Shown here: piece by piece, positions 37,784 through 48,011 of the stretch | Position numbering within the stretch: position 1 is the first letter of the stretch | How the letters are laid out: the number at the start of each line of letters is the position of its first letter | Assembly: GCF_900217905.1 (NCBI RefSeq) | Contig: NZ_OBMO01000015.1 | Coordinates: 61,433-125,432 of the forward strand | Direction: 5' to 3' | Origin: Alloalcanivorax xenomutans | GTDB taxonomy: Bacteria; Pseudomonadota; Gammaproteobacteria; Pseudomonadales; Alcanivoracaceae | Length of the DNA stretch: 64,000 nt | Translations under genes and position numbers: made by a program | Notes under the pieces: generated by a model | The model's input: only the letters and a program-made list of their open reading frames with translations | Told to the model about the DNA's origin: nothing | Databases searched by the model: none

Positions 37784-38257
37784 ATGAGCATGGCCGAAAA
37801 AACAGGTTCACGGAAACTGGTGTGGCTGATCGCCGCGTTGTTGGTGATGACCACCTCTCTGGCGGCGGCCAACGTCTATTTGCTGATGGACAAGAGCAGC
37901 GACAACAAGCTCGCGGCGAAAGTGGTGCAGACCGCCCGTTCGCCGATCTATGTCAAAGTCGCCCCCTTCACGGTGAACTTGCGCGACGATCTCTGTGGGC
38001 GCCATCTGCTGTATGCGGGAATATCCTTGCAGGTAGGCGACAGCACCACAGAGGACTTCCTCAATGACTTCATGCCCCAGGTGCGCAGCCGGCTGCTGCT
38101 GTTGACCTCGGGCCAGAAGGCGGAGGAGATGATGACGCCGGAAGGGAAGGAAGCGTTGATCGAAAAGATCCTCGCCCTGTTCGAAGAAGAGCTGGTGGAC
38201 GGCCAGCCGACCCTGCGGGTGGACGACGTCCTGTTCACCGAGTTCATTGTCCAATGA
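37784..38257 (+). CDS. fliL: Flagellar basal body-associated protein FliL
   Basis: Inner-membrane protein next to the stator that supports motor output. The start at 37784 gives 157 residues; an ATG two codons later has the better ribosome site (AGGCGG at 6 bp), and a TTG at 37772 is less likely. One membrane segment lies near residues 15-35, followed by a periplasmic stomatin/prohibitin-like FliL domain (YVKVAPFTVNLRDDLCGRHL). It heads fliL-M-N-O-P-Q-R. The gap before it contains REP-like units. Confidence 0.94.
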   Translation: MSMAEKTGSRKLVWLIAALLVMTTSLAAANVYLLMDKSSDNKLAAKVVQTARSPIYVKVAPFTVNLRDDLCGRHLLYAGISLQVGDSTTEDFLNDFMPQVRSRLLLLTSGQKAEEMMTPEGKEALIEKILALFEEELVDGQPTLRVDDVLFTEFIVQ

Positions 38258-38299
38258 GCCGCCTTCCGATATTCACCGACGCCGCTTGACGATAACGCC

Positions 38300-39331
38300 A
38301 TGTCCCAAGACGATCTGCTGTCCCAGGAAGAAATCGACGCCCTGCTGAATGGCCCCGGCGGCGATGACGACAGCGCCAAAGCCGACGAATCGCGCGTCAA
38401 GCCGTACGACCCGGCCTCGCAGCATCGGGTGATCCGGGAGCGTTTGCACAGCCTGGACATCATCAACGAGCGCTTCGCGCGTCATTTTCGCGTGGCGCTG
38501 TTCAACCTGATCCGGCGCAGCGCCGACATTACCGTGGATTCAGTGCGCTATCAGAGTTTCAAGGACTTCGCCCGTAATCTGCCAGTCCCCACCAACCTGA
38601 ACCTGATTGCCATGAAGCCGCTGCGTGGCACCGCCCTGGTGGTGTTCCCTCCGGGACTGGTATTCATGGTGGTGGACAATCTGTTCGGCGGCGACGGCCG
38701 CTTTCTGACCCGATCCGAGGGCCGGGAATTCACCAACACCGAACAGCGGATCATTCGCCGGGTGCTGCGCCTCGCCATCGACGCTTACCAGGAAGCCTGG
38801 AGCACGGTCTTCGCCCTGGATGTCCAATACCTGCGTTCGGAGATACAGGCCAAGTTCGCCAACATCACCAACTCCCCCAACGAGATCGTGGTCAATACCA
38901 CCTTCCATCTGGAAGTGGGCAATCTGGCCAGCGATTTTCAGGTGTGCATCCCCTACTCGATGATCGAGCCGCTGCGCGATGTGCTGACCAACCTGGGGCC
39001 CAACGGCCGTGAAGGCGATCAAAGCTGGACCCGGCGGATGGCCGGCGAGTTACGCCAGACCGAAGTGGAGCTGGTGGCGGAGTTCGTTTCCGTGGCCAGC
39101 CGCATCGCGGACGTGATGGCATTGAAGCAAGGTGATGTATTGCCCATCGAATTACCGGACAGCGTGCGCGCCCATGTGGACGGTGTTCCGGTCATGGAGT
39201 GTGAATACGGCAGCCGTGAAGACCAGCGGGCGTTGCGCGTGGTGCGCATGATCGATCACACCGGCCCGCCTTCGACCTCCCCGTTCGTCAAAGCGTCCAC
39301 GCCGCAACCCAAGGAATCCGAAGATGAGTGA
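38300..39331 (+). CDS. fliM: Flagellar switch protein FliM
   Basis: Main C-ring protein; binds CheY-P. The 343 residues start with the CheY-binding peptide LSQEEIDALL at 6-15, followed by a CheC/X-like middle domain (VVFPPGLVFMVVDNLFGG) and the C-terminal SPOA domain. Operon position between fliL and fliN is standard. The start overlaps nothing, and the end overlaps fliN by 8 bp. Confidence 0.98.
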   Translation: MSQDDLLSQEEIDALLNGPGGDDDSAKADESRVKPYDPASQHRVIRERLHSLDIINERFARHFRVALFNLIRRSADITVDSVRYQSFKDFARNLPVPTNLNLIAMKPLRGTALVVFPPGLVFMVVDNLFGGDGRFLTRSEGREFTNTEQRIIRRVLRLAIDAYQEAWSTVFALDVQYLRSEIQAKFANITNSPNEIVVNTTFHLEVGNLASDFQVCIPYSMIEPLRDVLTNLGPNGREGDQSWTRRMAGELRQTEVELVAEFVSVASRIADVMALKQGDVLPIELPDSVRAHVDGVPVMECEYGSREDQRALRVVRMIDHTGPPSTSPFVKASTPQPKESEDE

Positions 39332-39839
39332 TCCCAACAAACCCGATCAGCCGGATCAACCGGAGAAGCCGGACCACGATGACCTCTGGTCCGAAGCGCT
39401 GAACGAACAGAACAGCGGCGGCGAGGATGATCCCTGGGCCGAAGCCCTGGCCGAACAGCAGTCCTCGGCACCCGGCAACGACCAGGGCAACGGTAACAAC
39501 GGCGGCGACGCCACCCGCAATGCCGGCGGCCAGGTATTCAAACCGTTGGAAGGCGAGACCGGCATCGGCTCCGGCCCCCGTGATCTGGAAATGATCATGG
39601 ACATTCCGGTCAAGCTGACGGTGGAGCTGGGACGTACCCGCATCACCATCAAACAGCTGCTTGAGCTGGCTCAGGGGTCGGTGATTGAGCTCGATGGTCT
39701 GGCCGGCGAGCCGATGGACATTCTCATCAACGGTTACCTGATCGCCCAGGGCGAGGTGGTGGTGGTGGATGATCGCTACGGCATCCGCATCACCGAAATC
39801 GTCACCCCGTCCGAGCGGGTACAGAAGCTGAATCGCTGA
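39324..39839 (+). CDS. fliN: Flagellar switch protein FliN
   Basis: C-ring protein that works with FliM and FliH. The SPOA domain is at about 90-165 (MDIPVKLTVELGRTRITIKQ, then LNGYLIAQGEVVVVDDRYGI-like sequence). The first about 85 residues are an acidic, Asn/Gln/Pro-rich tail, which makes it 171 residues, longer than the 137 of E. coli. Confidence 0.97.
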   Translation: MSDPNKPDQPDQPEKPDHDDLWSEALNEQNSGGEDDPWAEALAEQQSSAPGNDQGNGNNGGDATRNAGGQVFKPLEGETGIGSGPRDLEMIMDIPVKLTVELGRTRITIKQLLELAQGSVIELDGLAGEPMDILINGYLIAQGEVVVVDDRYGIRITEIVTPSERVQKLNR

Positions 39840-39842
39840 ACC

Positions 39843-40268
39843 ATGAGCACCGAGCCCCTGGCACAACATGGTGAAGGCTGGATCGGACTGGCCATGATCG
39901 GCAAGACGGCGTTCGCGCTACTGCTGATCGTCGCCATTATTCTGTTGTGCGCCTGGCTACTGCGCCGCCTCAACGGCCTGCCCGGACAGGGTCAGACATT
40001 GAAGGTGGTCGGCAGTCGCGCGCTGGGTCCAAAGGAACGGCTGGTGGTGGTGGAAGTGGAAGGCACCTGGCTGGTACTCGGCGTTGGCGGCGGCGGCATC
40101 AATAAGGTTCATGAAATGCCCGCGCCGACGCGGGCCGCCTCCGCGGACGAGTCAATCGATGCCGGCGACGAAGGCACCAGCTTCGCCGCCCGCTTCGCCA
40201 AAGCACTCAGCGCTAACGGAAAAAAAACCCTTCGCGGCAACGGCAAAAGCGGCGGGATCGGATCATGA
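39843..40268 (+). CDS. fliO: Flagellar biosynthesis protein FliO
   Basis: Small bitopic membrane protein that assists assembly of the FliP ring. The 141 residues have one membrane segment at about 18-40 ([16 protein letters not shown]) and a short cytoplasmic domain with [20 protein letters not shown]. It lies 3 bp after fliN and overlaps fliP by 4 bp. Confidence 0.94.
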   Translation: MSTEPLAQHGEGWIGLAMIGKTAFALLLIVAIILLCAWLLRRLNGLPGQGQTLKVVGSRALGPKERLVVVEVEGTWLVLGVGGGGINKVHEMPAPTRAASADESIDAGDEGTSFAARFAKALSANGKKTLRGNGKSGGIGS

Positions 40269-41023
40269 AACGCGGCCCGCGCCGGCTATTGTTGGCGGTC
40301 CTGTTAGTGTCAGGTTTGGTCCTGTCCAATCTGTCCTGGGCTCAGGCCAGCATCCCCGGTCTCACCAGCCAGCCCACTGCCGACGGCGGCCAGCAATGGT
40401 CGATCCAGCTGCAGACGCTGTTACTGCTCAGCAGTCTGGCGTTCCTGCCTGCTCTGTTGCTGATGATGACCTGCTTCACCCGCATCATCATCGTGTTCAG
40501 TCTGCTGCGCACGGCCATGGGCACCCAGTCGGCGCCACCCAACCAGGTGCTGCTCGGACTGACTCTGTTTCTCACCTTTTTCATTATGTCGCCGGTGTTG
40601 AACCGGGTTTACCAGGAAGCCTGGGTCCCCTTATCCAACGATGAAATGGGCTTCGAACAGGCGCTCAGTGTGGGTAGTGAGCCGTTCCGGGAATTCATGA
40701 TGGCACAGACCCGGGAACCCGATCTGGCGTTGTTCGCGCGGCTGGCCAAGGCGGAGGACCTGAATGGGCCGGAGGACGTGCCGCTTCGCGTATTGCTGCC
40801 CGCGTTCGTGACCAGTGAATTGAAGACCGCGTTTCAGATCGGCTTCACCATTTTTATTCCGTTTCTGATCATCGATCTGGTGGTGGCCAGTGTACTGATG
40901 GCGCTGGGTATGATGATGGTGCCGCCGGCCACCATCTCATTACCCTTCAAACTGATGCTGTTCGTGCTGGTGGACGGTTGGCAATTGCTGATCGGCTCGC
41001 TGGCGCAAAGCTTTTTCGTCTGA
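40265..41023 (+). CDS. fliP: Flagellar export gate protein FliP
   Basis: Core subunit of the export gate pore. The 252 residues include a cleavable signal peptide, then membrane segments with the family motif [20 protein letters not shown] and, near the C-terminus, [20 protein letters not shown]. Overlaps fliO. Confidence 0.98.
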   Translation: MKRGPRRLLLAVLLVSGLVLSNLSWAQASIPGLTSQPTADGGQQWSIQLQTLLLLSSLAFLPALLLMMTCFTRIIIVFSLLRTAMGTQSAPPNQVLLGLTLFLTFFIMSPVLNRVYQEAWVPLSNDEMGFEQALSVGSEPFREFMMAQTREPDLALFARLAKAEDLNGPEDVPLRVLLPAFVTSELKTAFQIGFTIFIPFLIIDLVVASVLMALGMMMVPPATISLPFKLMLFVLVDGWQLLIGSLAQSFFV

Positions 41024-41036
41024 ACGGAGAAACGCC

Positions 41037-41306
41037 ATGACCCCGGAAGCGGTAATGAGCCTGGCCTATCAGGGCATGATGGTAACGCTGATGCTGGCGG
41101 CGCCGCTGCTGATCACCGCGCTGGTGATCGGCCTGTTGGTGAGTCTGTTTCAGGCCACCACCCAGATCAACGAAATGACCTTGTCGTTCATTCCAAAGAT
41201 TCTCGGCGTGTTCGCGGTGGTGGTGCTGGCCGGTCCATGGCTGCTGCATTTGATCATCGACTTTACCCGCGAGCTGTTTCAGAACCTGCCCTTGCTGTTG
41301 TCCTGA
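41037..41306 (+). CDS. fliQ: Flagellar export gate protein FliQ
   Basis: Small two-segment membrane protein of the export gate (89 residues): TPEAVMSLAYQGMMVTLMLA, then the conserved LVSLFQATTQINEMTLSFIP. It sits between fliP and fliR. Confidence 0.98.
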   Translation: MTPEAVMSLAYQGMMVTLMLAAPLLITALVIGLLVSLFQATTQINEMTLSFIPKILGVFAVVVLAGPWLLHLIIDFTRELFQNLPLLLS

Positions 41307-41309
41307 TCC

Positions 41310-42101
41310 ATGATCCAGGTCACCTTCGATCAGCTGCACGCCTGGCTGACCGCCTTCTGGTGGCCGTTTCTGCGCATTCTGGCGTTTTTCAGTGCCGCGC
41401 CGCTGCTCGGCCACTCCAGCGTGCCCCGGCAGATGAAGATTGGCCTGGGCCTGCTGATCACCATCGTGATCGTGCCCCATCTGCCAGCGCCACCGGCGAT
41501 TCCGGTGCTGTCCTGGGCCGGCCTCGGCGTGTCGGTGGAGCAGGTGCTGATCGGCGTGGCCATGGGACTGGTGTTGCGGGTCATGTTCGCGGTGGTAATG
41601 GCCGCCGGCGATTTTATCGGGCTGCAAATGGGTCTCGCCTTCGCCACCTTCGTGGCTCCGGATACCGGCGCCAACACCATGATTGTGTCGCGTTTTCTGT
41701 ACATGATAACGCTGCTGATGTTTCTGGCGGTGAACGGCCATCTGATGGTCATCGACACCCTGGCGGGCAGTTTTCAGACCCTGCCGGTAGGACTGGCCGG
41801 GCTCAATAGCGATGCCTTCGAACTGCTGGTGCGCTATGGCGGCACTGTCTTCGCATCCGGCCTGATGCTGGCACTGCCTCTGGTCTGCGCCCTGCTGATC
41901 ACCAATCTGGCGCTCGGCATCCTTAATCGTTCCGCGCCTCAGCTGACGGTATTTTCGGTGGGCTTCCCGCTGTCACTGACCCTGGGTCTGTTCCTGCTTA
42001 CGGTGCTGATGGGGGATCTGGGACGTTTTCTTCAGGGCTTGTTCGGGGAAGGATTGGGCGTTTTGCAGCATCTGCTGGAGCGCATGGTCTCTCCCGTTTG
42101 A
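41310..42101 (+). CDS. fliR: Flagellar export gate protein FliR
   Basis: Membrane protein completing the FliPQR pore. The 263 residues are highly hydrophobic with about six segments; FFSAAPLLGHSSVPRQMKIG and GDFIGLQMGLAFATFVAPDT are conserved. It is the last gene of the fliL operon and is convergent with flgL. Confidence 0.97.
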   Translation: MIQVTFDQLHAWLTAFWWPFLRILAFFSAAPLLGHSSVPRQMKIGLGLLITIVIVPHLPAPPAIPVLSWAGLGVSVEQVLIGVAMGLVLRVMFAVVMAAGDFIGLQMGLAFATFVAPDTGANTMIVSRFLYMITLLMFLAVNGHLMVIDTLAGSFQTLPVGLAGLNSDAFELLVRYGGTVFASGLMLALPLVCALLITNLALGILNRSAPQLTVFSVGFPLSLTLGLFLLTVLMGDLGRFLQGLFGEGLGVLQHLLERMVSPV

Positions 42102-42133
42102 GAGATCTTTGGAAAGATCAATTCAGAGGTAAC

Positions 42134-42224
42134 TACGAAGCCTCGGTGGGAGCCTGCCTGCAGGCGAATATCAGGACAGTCCCGGAAGACAGCCCTTTCG
42201 CCTGCTGGCAGGCTCCCACAGCGG
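42134..42224. repeat. REP-like pair between fliR and flgL
   Basis: Forward unit 42134-42169 and reverse unit 42197-42224 (GTGGGAGCCTGCCTGCAGGC with CGAAT; TTCGCCTGCTGGCAGGCTCC with CACAGCGG). Located between two convergent operons, so the stems could end transcription from both sides. Confidence 0.65.
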
Positions 42225-42260
42225 CGCCGCGGATCGCGCCATGGGAAACTGGCCCGCCTG

Positions 42261-43454
42261 CTACATCCGGTCGAACAGGGACATCCCCTTGATGCCCATG
42301 AAGCTCTGTTGAGCGGCCTGCAGACCGACCTGGCGAAGCACGTACTCGGAAATCGCCTCCACATAATCCAGATCAACCAGATCGGACATGGTCTGCTCGT
42401 AGTTGAGGGCGCGGTTCTCCGCCACCGTATCCACCACGTCCAGTTCGTTGAGGCGGGCGCCGACCGAGGCTCGCACGGTGAGGACATTGTCCAGGCCGTT
42501 ATCCAGTTCGCGCAACGCGTTATTCAGGGTATTGGTACGCGCGGCTTTCTCCGCGTCGGTGGAGGCCGGATTCTCCAGCACCGCCAGAGCTCGCTCAAAG
42601 GTAGCGAACAAATCCGGATCCATGTCGGCGGCTTTATCCACCGCGATACTGTCACCGTCCGCCGGCGTGCCTTCCAGCGTCATGGAAAAACCACCAAAGC
42701 GGATCGGTTCGCCTTCCTGGTAGGGTTGTGGCGCGCCGCCGTTGACGGTGTAGGTGATGTCGGTTCCGTCGTCGGCGAACTCGATGGTAAAGGCGCCGCC
42801 GAAGTCCGGATCGTCGACGTCGACCACGTCCGGCCCGGTGAACGTCAGGGACCCGCTGTTGCCGCCGTCGGCGCGAGCCAGATAACCGGCACTGGTATGC
42901 ACACTCTGGAAGATGTCCTCACCGTTATCGGATACCGGCATCAAACGGGAGGCATCAATGCGCTGCTGTCGTACCTGGGTATCCCCCACATAATCCACGC
43001 CGCCCCCGTTTTTGACGAACGGCGGACTGTCGTCCTGGTAGCCGCCGAACAGATAACGGCCGTTACCATCGGTGGCGTTGGCCTGGCCCAGCAGCGTTTC
43101 ATAGATCCCGCGCAGCTCACTGGCGGCGGAGTCGCGATCGGCATCGCTGAGCGTGCCGTTCACCGCCTGCAGGATCAGCGTCTTGGCCTGAGTGATTGAA
43201 TCGCTAACGCTGTTCAGCACACTCTCTTCCTGGGACAGCGCATTGCGGGCACTGACCCGCGCGTCGCCATACTGCTCGGTAAGCGCCAGAGATTGCGCCA
43301 CGCGCACAGCCTGGGAAGCGGCCTGGGGATCATCGGAGGGATTGACCACGCGGCGTCCGGAAGCGATTTGCTGACTGACTTTCATGAAGTCGGCCTGCTG
43401 ACGATTCATGGAAGTCATGCTTTGTTCGAACATGGTCACCGTACTGATACGCAT
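42261..43454 (-). CDS. flgL: Hook-filament junction protein FlgL
   Basis: Second junction protein (HAP3) between hook and filament. The 397 residues have flagellin-like ends: MRISTVTMFEQSMTSMNRQQ at the start and a C-terminal helix with LVDLDYVEAISEYVLRQVGL near the end. The middle is variable. It is co-transcribed after flgK. Confidence 0.96.
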   Translation of the reverse strand: MRISTVTMFEQSMTSMNRQQADFMKVSQQIASGRRVVNPSDDPQAASQAVRVAQSLALTEQYGDARVSARNALSQEESVLNSVSDSITQAKTLILQAVNGTLSDADRDSAASELRGIYETLLGQANATDGNGRYLFGGYQDDSPPFVKNGGGVDYVGDTQVRQQRIDASRLMPVSDNGEDIFQSVHTSAGYLARADGGNSGSLTFTGPDVVDVDDPDFGGAFTIEFADDGTDITYTVNGGAPQPYQEGEPIRFGGFSMTLEGTPADGDSIAVDKAADMDPDLFATFERALAVLENPASTDAEKAARTNTLNNALRELDNGLDNVLTVRASVGARLNELDVVDTVAENRALNYEQTMSDLVDLDYVEAISEYVLRQVGLQAAQQSFMGIKGMSLFDRM

Positions 43455-43474
43455 AACGATGGCTCCTCAACCGG

Positions 43475-45094
43475 TTAGCGCAGGCCCAGGATTGAATCGA
43501 GCACGGTACTGCCCACTTCGATCACCTTGGCGTTGGCCTGGAAATACTGCTGGAAACGAATCAGGTTGGCGGCCTCCTCGTTGAGGTCCACACCGGATAC
43601 CGATTGCTGCACGGCGCTGAGCTGCTCTTGCAGCCCCTGCTGTGCCGCCAGATTCACCTTGACGATGTTGGTGCGATTACCCACGTCCCCCACCAGCGAG
43701 GCATAAGCCTGACTGAACGTGGCGTTGCCGCTGACCAGAGACTGGTTCTGCAATTCCTGCAGCGCCAGCGCGTTTTCGTTGTTGCCGCTGCCCGCGGCAC
43801 TACCGGCGGCGATCTCGGCGGTATCGCGAATCAACATTTCCATACCGCCGGCGGCGTACCGGGTGGGCTGAACTTCGAAGCGATCATTGGCGGCCAGTTG
43901 TGCCGGATCGTCGATGGTGACGACGACACCGCCAAAGCTGAGCTGATTATTGGCATCCAGGGTGGCATTGACGGTTTCGCCATTGTCGTTGCGGGTAATG
44001 GCGAACTCGCCGGTGGCCGGATCGACCACCGTCACCGTGTAGTCACTGGTGGTAAGCCCCTCGGCATCGCCAAAGGCAACCGACAGCGTGGCCGTGCCGG
44101 TATTATCGGCATGGCTGTACAGCCTTGGGGAGCCGATGGCGAAAAGATCACCGCCGGCGTCGCCGTTCAGATCCACGCCGTCACGATGCTGTTCATTGAA
44201 GGCCTGGGCCAGGGACACCGCCAGCCGGCCCAGCTCGTTCTGGGTTTTATCCAGCGTCTCTTCGCGGAAGTTCAGCAAGCCACCCAGTGAACCGCCCTGG
44301 ATATTCTTGCTCTTCAGCTCCACCAGATTGCCGGCGGAATCGTGGTAGCCCACCACCAAGCGGGAGGGATCGGTTTTCGATTCCACCGCTTCCAGTTCGA
44401 AACTGCGGGTTCCGGCCACCAACGGCTGGCCGTTGCCGATGCTAAGGTTGTAGGTGCCGCTTTCCTGTACCGACAGTTTTACGTCGATACGTTCACTCAG
44501 TTCCGCCACCAGCTGGTCCCGTTGATTCAGCAAGGCGTTCGGCGCTTCACCCTGCTTGGCTTTGGCCAGGGCGATCTCCCGGTTCAGATTGGCGATCTGT
44601 TCGGCGGTGTTGTTGATTTGGGTGATTTCGTCACTGATCTGTCCGTTGATGCCGTTCTGCATATCGTCCAGATACTGTTGGAACGAGCGGAACTGGGCGG
44701 ACAGCGTATCGGCACTGCCGATCACGCCCTGCCGGGAAGAAGGATCGGAAGGCGCTCCGGCCAGATCTTCCAGGGAGGAGAAAAAATTCTGGATCAGCGG
44801 GGCCAGACCGGCTTCCTGGTCCGCCAGCAAGTTGTCGATCTGGCTGACCTGGGTCTCGTAGGCCTGCAAGGCGCTGGCGTTGCTGGTGGACTGGTTCAGT
44901 TGCCCGGCCACGTACTGGTCGAACTGGCGCTGAATGTCATTCACCTGGACGCCATTACCAACGCCACGCTCGCCCAGCAAAACCAACTCCCGGTTATAGC
45001 CGGGCGTGTAGACATTACTGATGTTGTTGCTGGTGGCGTACAGCGCATTCTGGGCCGCGTTCAGACCACTCAGGCCAATGGAAAACAAGCTCAT
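43475..45094 (-). CDS. flgK: Hook-filament junction protein FlgK
   Basis: First junction protein (HAP1). The 539 residues start with MSLFSIGLSGLNAAQNALYA, the flagellar rod/hook-type N-terminus, followed by NNISNVYTPGYNR. The C-terminus VDLNEEAANLIRFQQYFQAN is typical. A sigma-28 promoter ending about 30 bp upstream fits the late expression of flgKL. Confidence 0.97.
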   Translation of the reverse strand: MSLFSIGLSGLNAAQNALYATSNNISNVYTPGYNRELVLLGERGVGNGVQVNDIQRQFDQYVAGQLNQSTSNASALQAYETQVSQIDNLLADQEAGLAPLIQNFFSSLEDLAGAPSDPSSRQGVIGSADTLSAQFRSFQQYLDDMQNGINGQISDEITQINNTAEQIANLNREIALAKAKQGEAPNALLNQRDQLVAELSERIDVKLSVQESGTYNLSIGNGQPLVAGTRSFELEAVESKTDPSRLVVGYHDSAGNLVELKSKNIQGGSLGGLLNFREETLDKTQNELGRLAVSLAQAFNEQHRDGVDLNGDAGGDLFAIGSPRLYSHADNTGTATLSVAFGDAEGLTTSDYTVTVVDPATGEFAITRNDNGETVNATLDANNQLSFGGVVVTIDDPAQLAANDRFEVQPTRYAAGGMEMLIRDTAEIAAGSAAGSGNNENALALQELQNQSLVSGNATFSQAYASLVGDVGNRTNIVKVNLAAQQGLQEQLSAVQQSVSGVDLNEEAANLIRFQQYFQANAKVIEVGSTVLDSILGLR

Positions 45095-45123
45095 CGACGG
45101 TATCCCTGCGTTATCTAGTCAGG

Positions 45124-45150
45124 TTATCGGCGGCAGCCGGCGGTACTTGA
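45124..45150 (-). promoter_or_regulatory. Sigma-28 promoter for flgKL
   Basis: On the minus strand TCAA (45150-45147), exactly 15 bp, GCCGATAA (45131-45124), about 30 bp before the flgK start. Confidence 0.8.
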
Positions 45151-45268
45151 GTCCCGGCGGCGGCTTTATTTGTGCTTAAGCTCCCACAGCGTCGTTGTAG
45201 CAACCTATGAATCCATATCCCCAGCGTACCTGAGTATTTGGAATGCCAGTGGTTCAAGAACCGCGATG

Positions 45269-46168
45269 TTATTTCATCGTCGTGCTGGCCACCGTCATGC
45301 TGTTCAGCCCTTCCATGACCGCAATCAACTTCTCCGCGTAGGCCGGGTCGGTGGCATAACCGGACGCTTGCAGGGCGCGGGCGGCGCTGTGTGCGTCCGG
45401 CGCCGACATTACCGAGGCGTAACGCGGATTCTCACTCAACAAACGGCCATGATCGGCGAAGGCATCGGCGTACGAATCGTAGACCCGGAACCGGCCCACC
45501 TGACGCACTCGCTCACCGTCCACGTACTCGTGCGTAACAATGTCGGTAGTGTTGCCGCGCCACCCCGATCCAGCCTTGATACCAAACAGGTTATGGCTGT
45601 CGGCGCCATCGGCGGTATTGATGCGATAGCGCCCCCAACCGGTTTCCAGCGCCGCCTGTGCCAGCAGCAGTTCCCGAGGCAGACCGCTACGTTCACTGGC
45701 CTCTTGGGCGGGCCCGGAGAGCCGCTGCAGGAACATCTCCTTGCTCCAGCCTTCCTGCCGCGCCACCGCTCCGGCAACGGTGTCCGACGTGGTCACCGGC
45801 AGTGCCTGCCCCGCCCCCAAGGTACGTGGCGGGGCACCAAAAGCGGCGGCCAGGTCGGTACCACCACCGGTTTGCGGCGACAGCTGACTGATCAGTTGCT
45901 CGGCCAGACCGACGCCGCGACCCGCCACATGTTGTGCCAGTTGTTGATCCGCCAGCGACTGATAGAAGCGCGACTGATTACTGTCGAGCAAATCCGAACG
46001 CGGGATGGCGTCACGCATGCTCTTGACCATCTGTTGGAGAAACAATGCCTCGAACTGTTGCGCCGCATGCGCCAGTTGTTTCTCCGGGTCCAGCGCGGCT
46101 TTTTGCTTGAGCCGTTGCAACCCTTGCAAATCAAGGGCGAACTGGTTGTCGCTTGCGCCAATCGCCAT
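45269..46168 (-). CDS. flgJ: Peptidoglycan hydrolase and rod chaperone FlgJ
   Basis: Two-domain protein: the N-terminal rod-capping domain (about 1-105, AHAAQQFEALFLQQMVKSMR) and a C-terminal glucosaminidase-type domain (about 150-299) with ERSGLPRELLLAQAALETGW that opens the cell wall for the rod. The 299 residues match E. coli FlgJ (313). The start overlaps the flgI stop by one base (TAATG). Confidence 0.96.
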   Translation of the reverse strand: MAIGASDNQFALDLQGLQRLKQKAALDPEKQLAHAAQQFEALFLQQMVKSMRDAIPRSDLLDSNQSRFYQSLADQQLAQHVAGRGVGLAEQLISQLSPQTGGGTDLAAAFGAPPRTLGAGQALPVTTSDTVAGAVARQEGWSKEMFLQRLSGPAQEASERSGLPRELLLAQAALETGWGRYRINTADGADSHNLFGIKAGSGWRGNTTDIVTHEYVDGERVRQVGRFRVYDSYADAFADHGRLLSENPRYASVMSAPDAHSAARALQASGYATDPAYAEKLIAVMEGLNSMTVASTTMK

Positions 46169-47319
46169 TACAGAATCTCCAGCTCCGCGCGCAGCGCACC
46201 GGCTGATTTCAGCGCTTGCAGAATCGACATCAGATCCTGGGGCGTGGCGCCCAGCGCATTCAGCGCGTCCACCACTTCCATCAGATCGGCGCCTTCCACC
46301 ACTTGCAGCGCGCCGCTTTCCTGTTCGATACGGATATCACTGTCCGGCACCACCACGGTTTCGCCTTCACCGAAGGGAGCGGGCTGGCTGACACCAAAAC
46401 GGGTATCGATGGTGACCGAAAGATTGCCGTGGGCCACCGCCGCCGGACGCAGAGTAACGCGTCCGTTCAATACCACCGAGCCGGTACGGGCGTTGATCAC
46501 CACCTTGGCGGGAGCGTCCGAGGGATTCAGTTGAATGCGCTCCACCCGTGCCATGAACGCCACACGGCGATTATCGTCACGGGGTCCGACCAGACGAATC
46601 ACCCCACCGTTGACGGCACTGGCCACCGGCGAGCCGAATTCCTCATTGATCGCCTGCACCGCCCGCCAGGTGGTATCGAAATCGGCGTCATGGAACTGCA
46701 ATTCCAGCACGCCGTTGTCGCCGCCGAGTTGCAACGGCACCTCCCGTTCCACCATGGCACCGCCGCTGATACGACCACCGGCCTGCTGATTGATCTGGGC
46801 GCTGCTGCCACCGGCCTCGGCACCGACGCCGCCGACCAGCAGATTGCCCTGGGCGAGGGCATAGGTTTGCCCATCCACGCCTTTCAAGGGCGTCATCAAC
46901 AAAGTGCCTCCCCGCAGACTGCGCGCATTGCCCACCGAGGACACCACCACGTCGATGCGTTGCCCGGGGCGGGCAAAGGGCGGCAGATCGGCGGTCACCA
47001 TCACCGCCGCCACATTACGCAACTGCATGTTGGTCCCCGCGGGCACGGTGATACCCAGTTGCGAAAACATGTTGGTCAGCCCCTGGGTGGTGAACGGTGT
47101 CTGCATGGTCTGGTCGCCGCTGCCATCCAGACCCACCACCAGGCCGTATCCCACCAGGGTGTTGTCACGCACGCCGGCAAAGCTGGCCAGTTCCCGCAGA
47201 GTTTCCGCGCCGGCGGACAGTGGCCATGACAACAGCAGGAATAACCATGCCGCCAACCATTTGGGGCGGTGCGATCGGGAACGAGGTAAGGCAAACAGTT
47301 TCATGGTTGGCGCCGTCAT
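46168..47319 (-). CDS. flgI: Flagellar P-ring protein FlgI
   Basis: Periplasmic P-ring subunit around the rod. The ATG at 47319 overlaps the flgH stop (TGATG) and gives 383 residues; an ATG at 47304, just before the signal peptide core, is equally possible. The signal peptide ([19 protein letters not shown]) precedes the conserved [20 protein letters not shown]. The C-terminus with [20 protein letters not shown] is typical. Confidence 0.95.
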   Translation of the reverse strand: MTAPTMKLFALPRSRSHRPKWLAAWLFLLLSWPLSAGAETLRELASFAGVRDNTLVGYGLVVGLDGSGDQTMQTPFTTQGLTNMFSQLGITVPAGTNMQLRNVAAVMVTADLPPFARPGQRIDVVVSSVGNARSLRGGTLLMTPLKGVDGQTYALAQGNLLVGGVGAEAGGSSAQINQQAGGRISGGAMVEREVPLQLGGDNGVLELQFHDADFDTTWRAVQAINEEFGSPVASAVNGGVIRLVGPRDDNRRVAFMARVERIQLNPSDAPAKVVINARTGSVVLNGRVTLRPAAVAHGNLSVTIDTRFGVSQPAPFGEGETVVVPDSDIRIEQESGALQVVEGADLMEVVDALNALGATPQDLMSILQALKSAGALRAELEIL

Positions 47320-48011
47320 CAGAACGGGGAGATATTCAGGAAGAACCGCTGCAGCCACCCCATGTGCTGAGCTTCATTGATGTAGCCGTCGCCGACATAT
47401 TCGATGCGCGCGTCGGCGACCCGGGTGGACAGTACCGAGTTGTCGCCGCGAATCACCTGGGGATCCACCACGCCGGCGAAACGAATGAATTCCGTTCCCT
47501 GGTTGATGGCGATCTGTTTTTCCCCCCGCACGCGCAGATTACCGTTGCTCAGTACCTCCAAAACGGTAACGGTGAGGGTGCCGGTGAAACTGTTGTTGGC
47601 CCGGGAACCGCCGCCCGCTTCGAAGGTGTTTTCACCGGTCAGGTCGAAGCCATAGTCGGCCAGGTCCTCCAGCCCCTTGGGCAGCACCTGCGGCGTGAAC
47701 GTGCTGTTGCCGGTACGATTGGCGTTACTGCTGGAAACTTTGCTGGCGCTGACTTCTTCGTCGAACACGATAGTCAGCACGTCACCGGCCATGCGCGGCC
47801 GATTGTCCTCAAACAAGGGGTGATAGCCACGCCTGGCCTGAAAAATGGATCCGTTGGCCCGCGGCGCCGGCGGCTGGGCAATCTCCACCCGCTCCTGTTC
47901 ACCCACCACGGAAGGGCGTGGCAGCTGCGCGCAGCCCGCCAACAGAATCAGGCCCAGGGCCAGCCCCCACAGGCGCGGATCAGAGCTGAGTGAGCCGGGC
48001 AAGCATTTCAT
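47319..48011 (-). CDS. flgH: Flagellar L-ring lipoprotein FlgH
   Basis: Outer-membrane L-ring subunit. The ATG at 48011 gives 230 residues with a lipobox LLAGC, the lipid-modified residue being Cys27. The body contains [20 protein letters not shown] and the conserved [10 protein letters not shown]; the C-terminus has [20 protein letters not shown]. The start overlaps flgG by 32 bp; an in-frame ATG at 48044 is less likely. Confidence 0.95.
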   Translation of the reverse strand: MKCLPGSLSSDPRLWGLALGLILLAGCAQLPRPSVVGEQERVEIAQPPAPRANGSIFQARRGYHPLFEDNRPRMAGDVLTIVFDEEVSASKVSSSNANRTGNSTFTPQVLPKGLEDLADYGFDLTGENTFEAGGGSRANNSFTGTLTVTVLEVLSNGNLRVRGEKQIAINQGTEFIRFAGVVDPQVIRGDNSVLSTRVADARIEYVGDGYINEAQHMGWLQRFFLNISPF

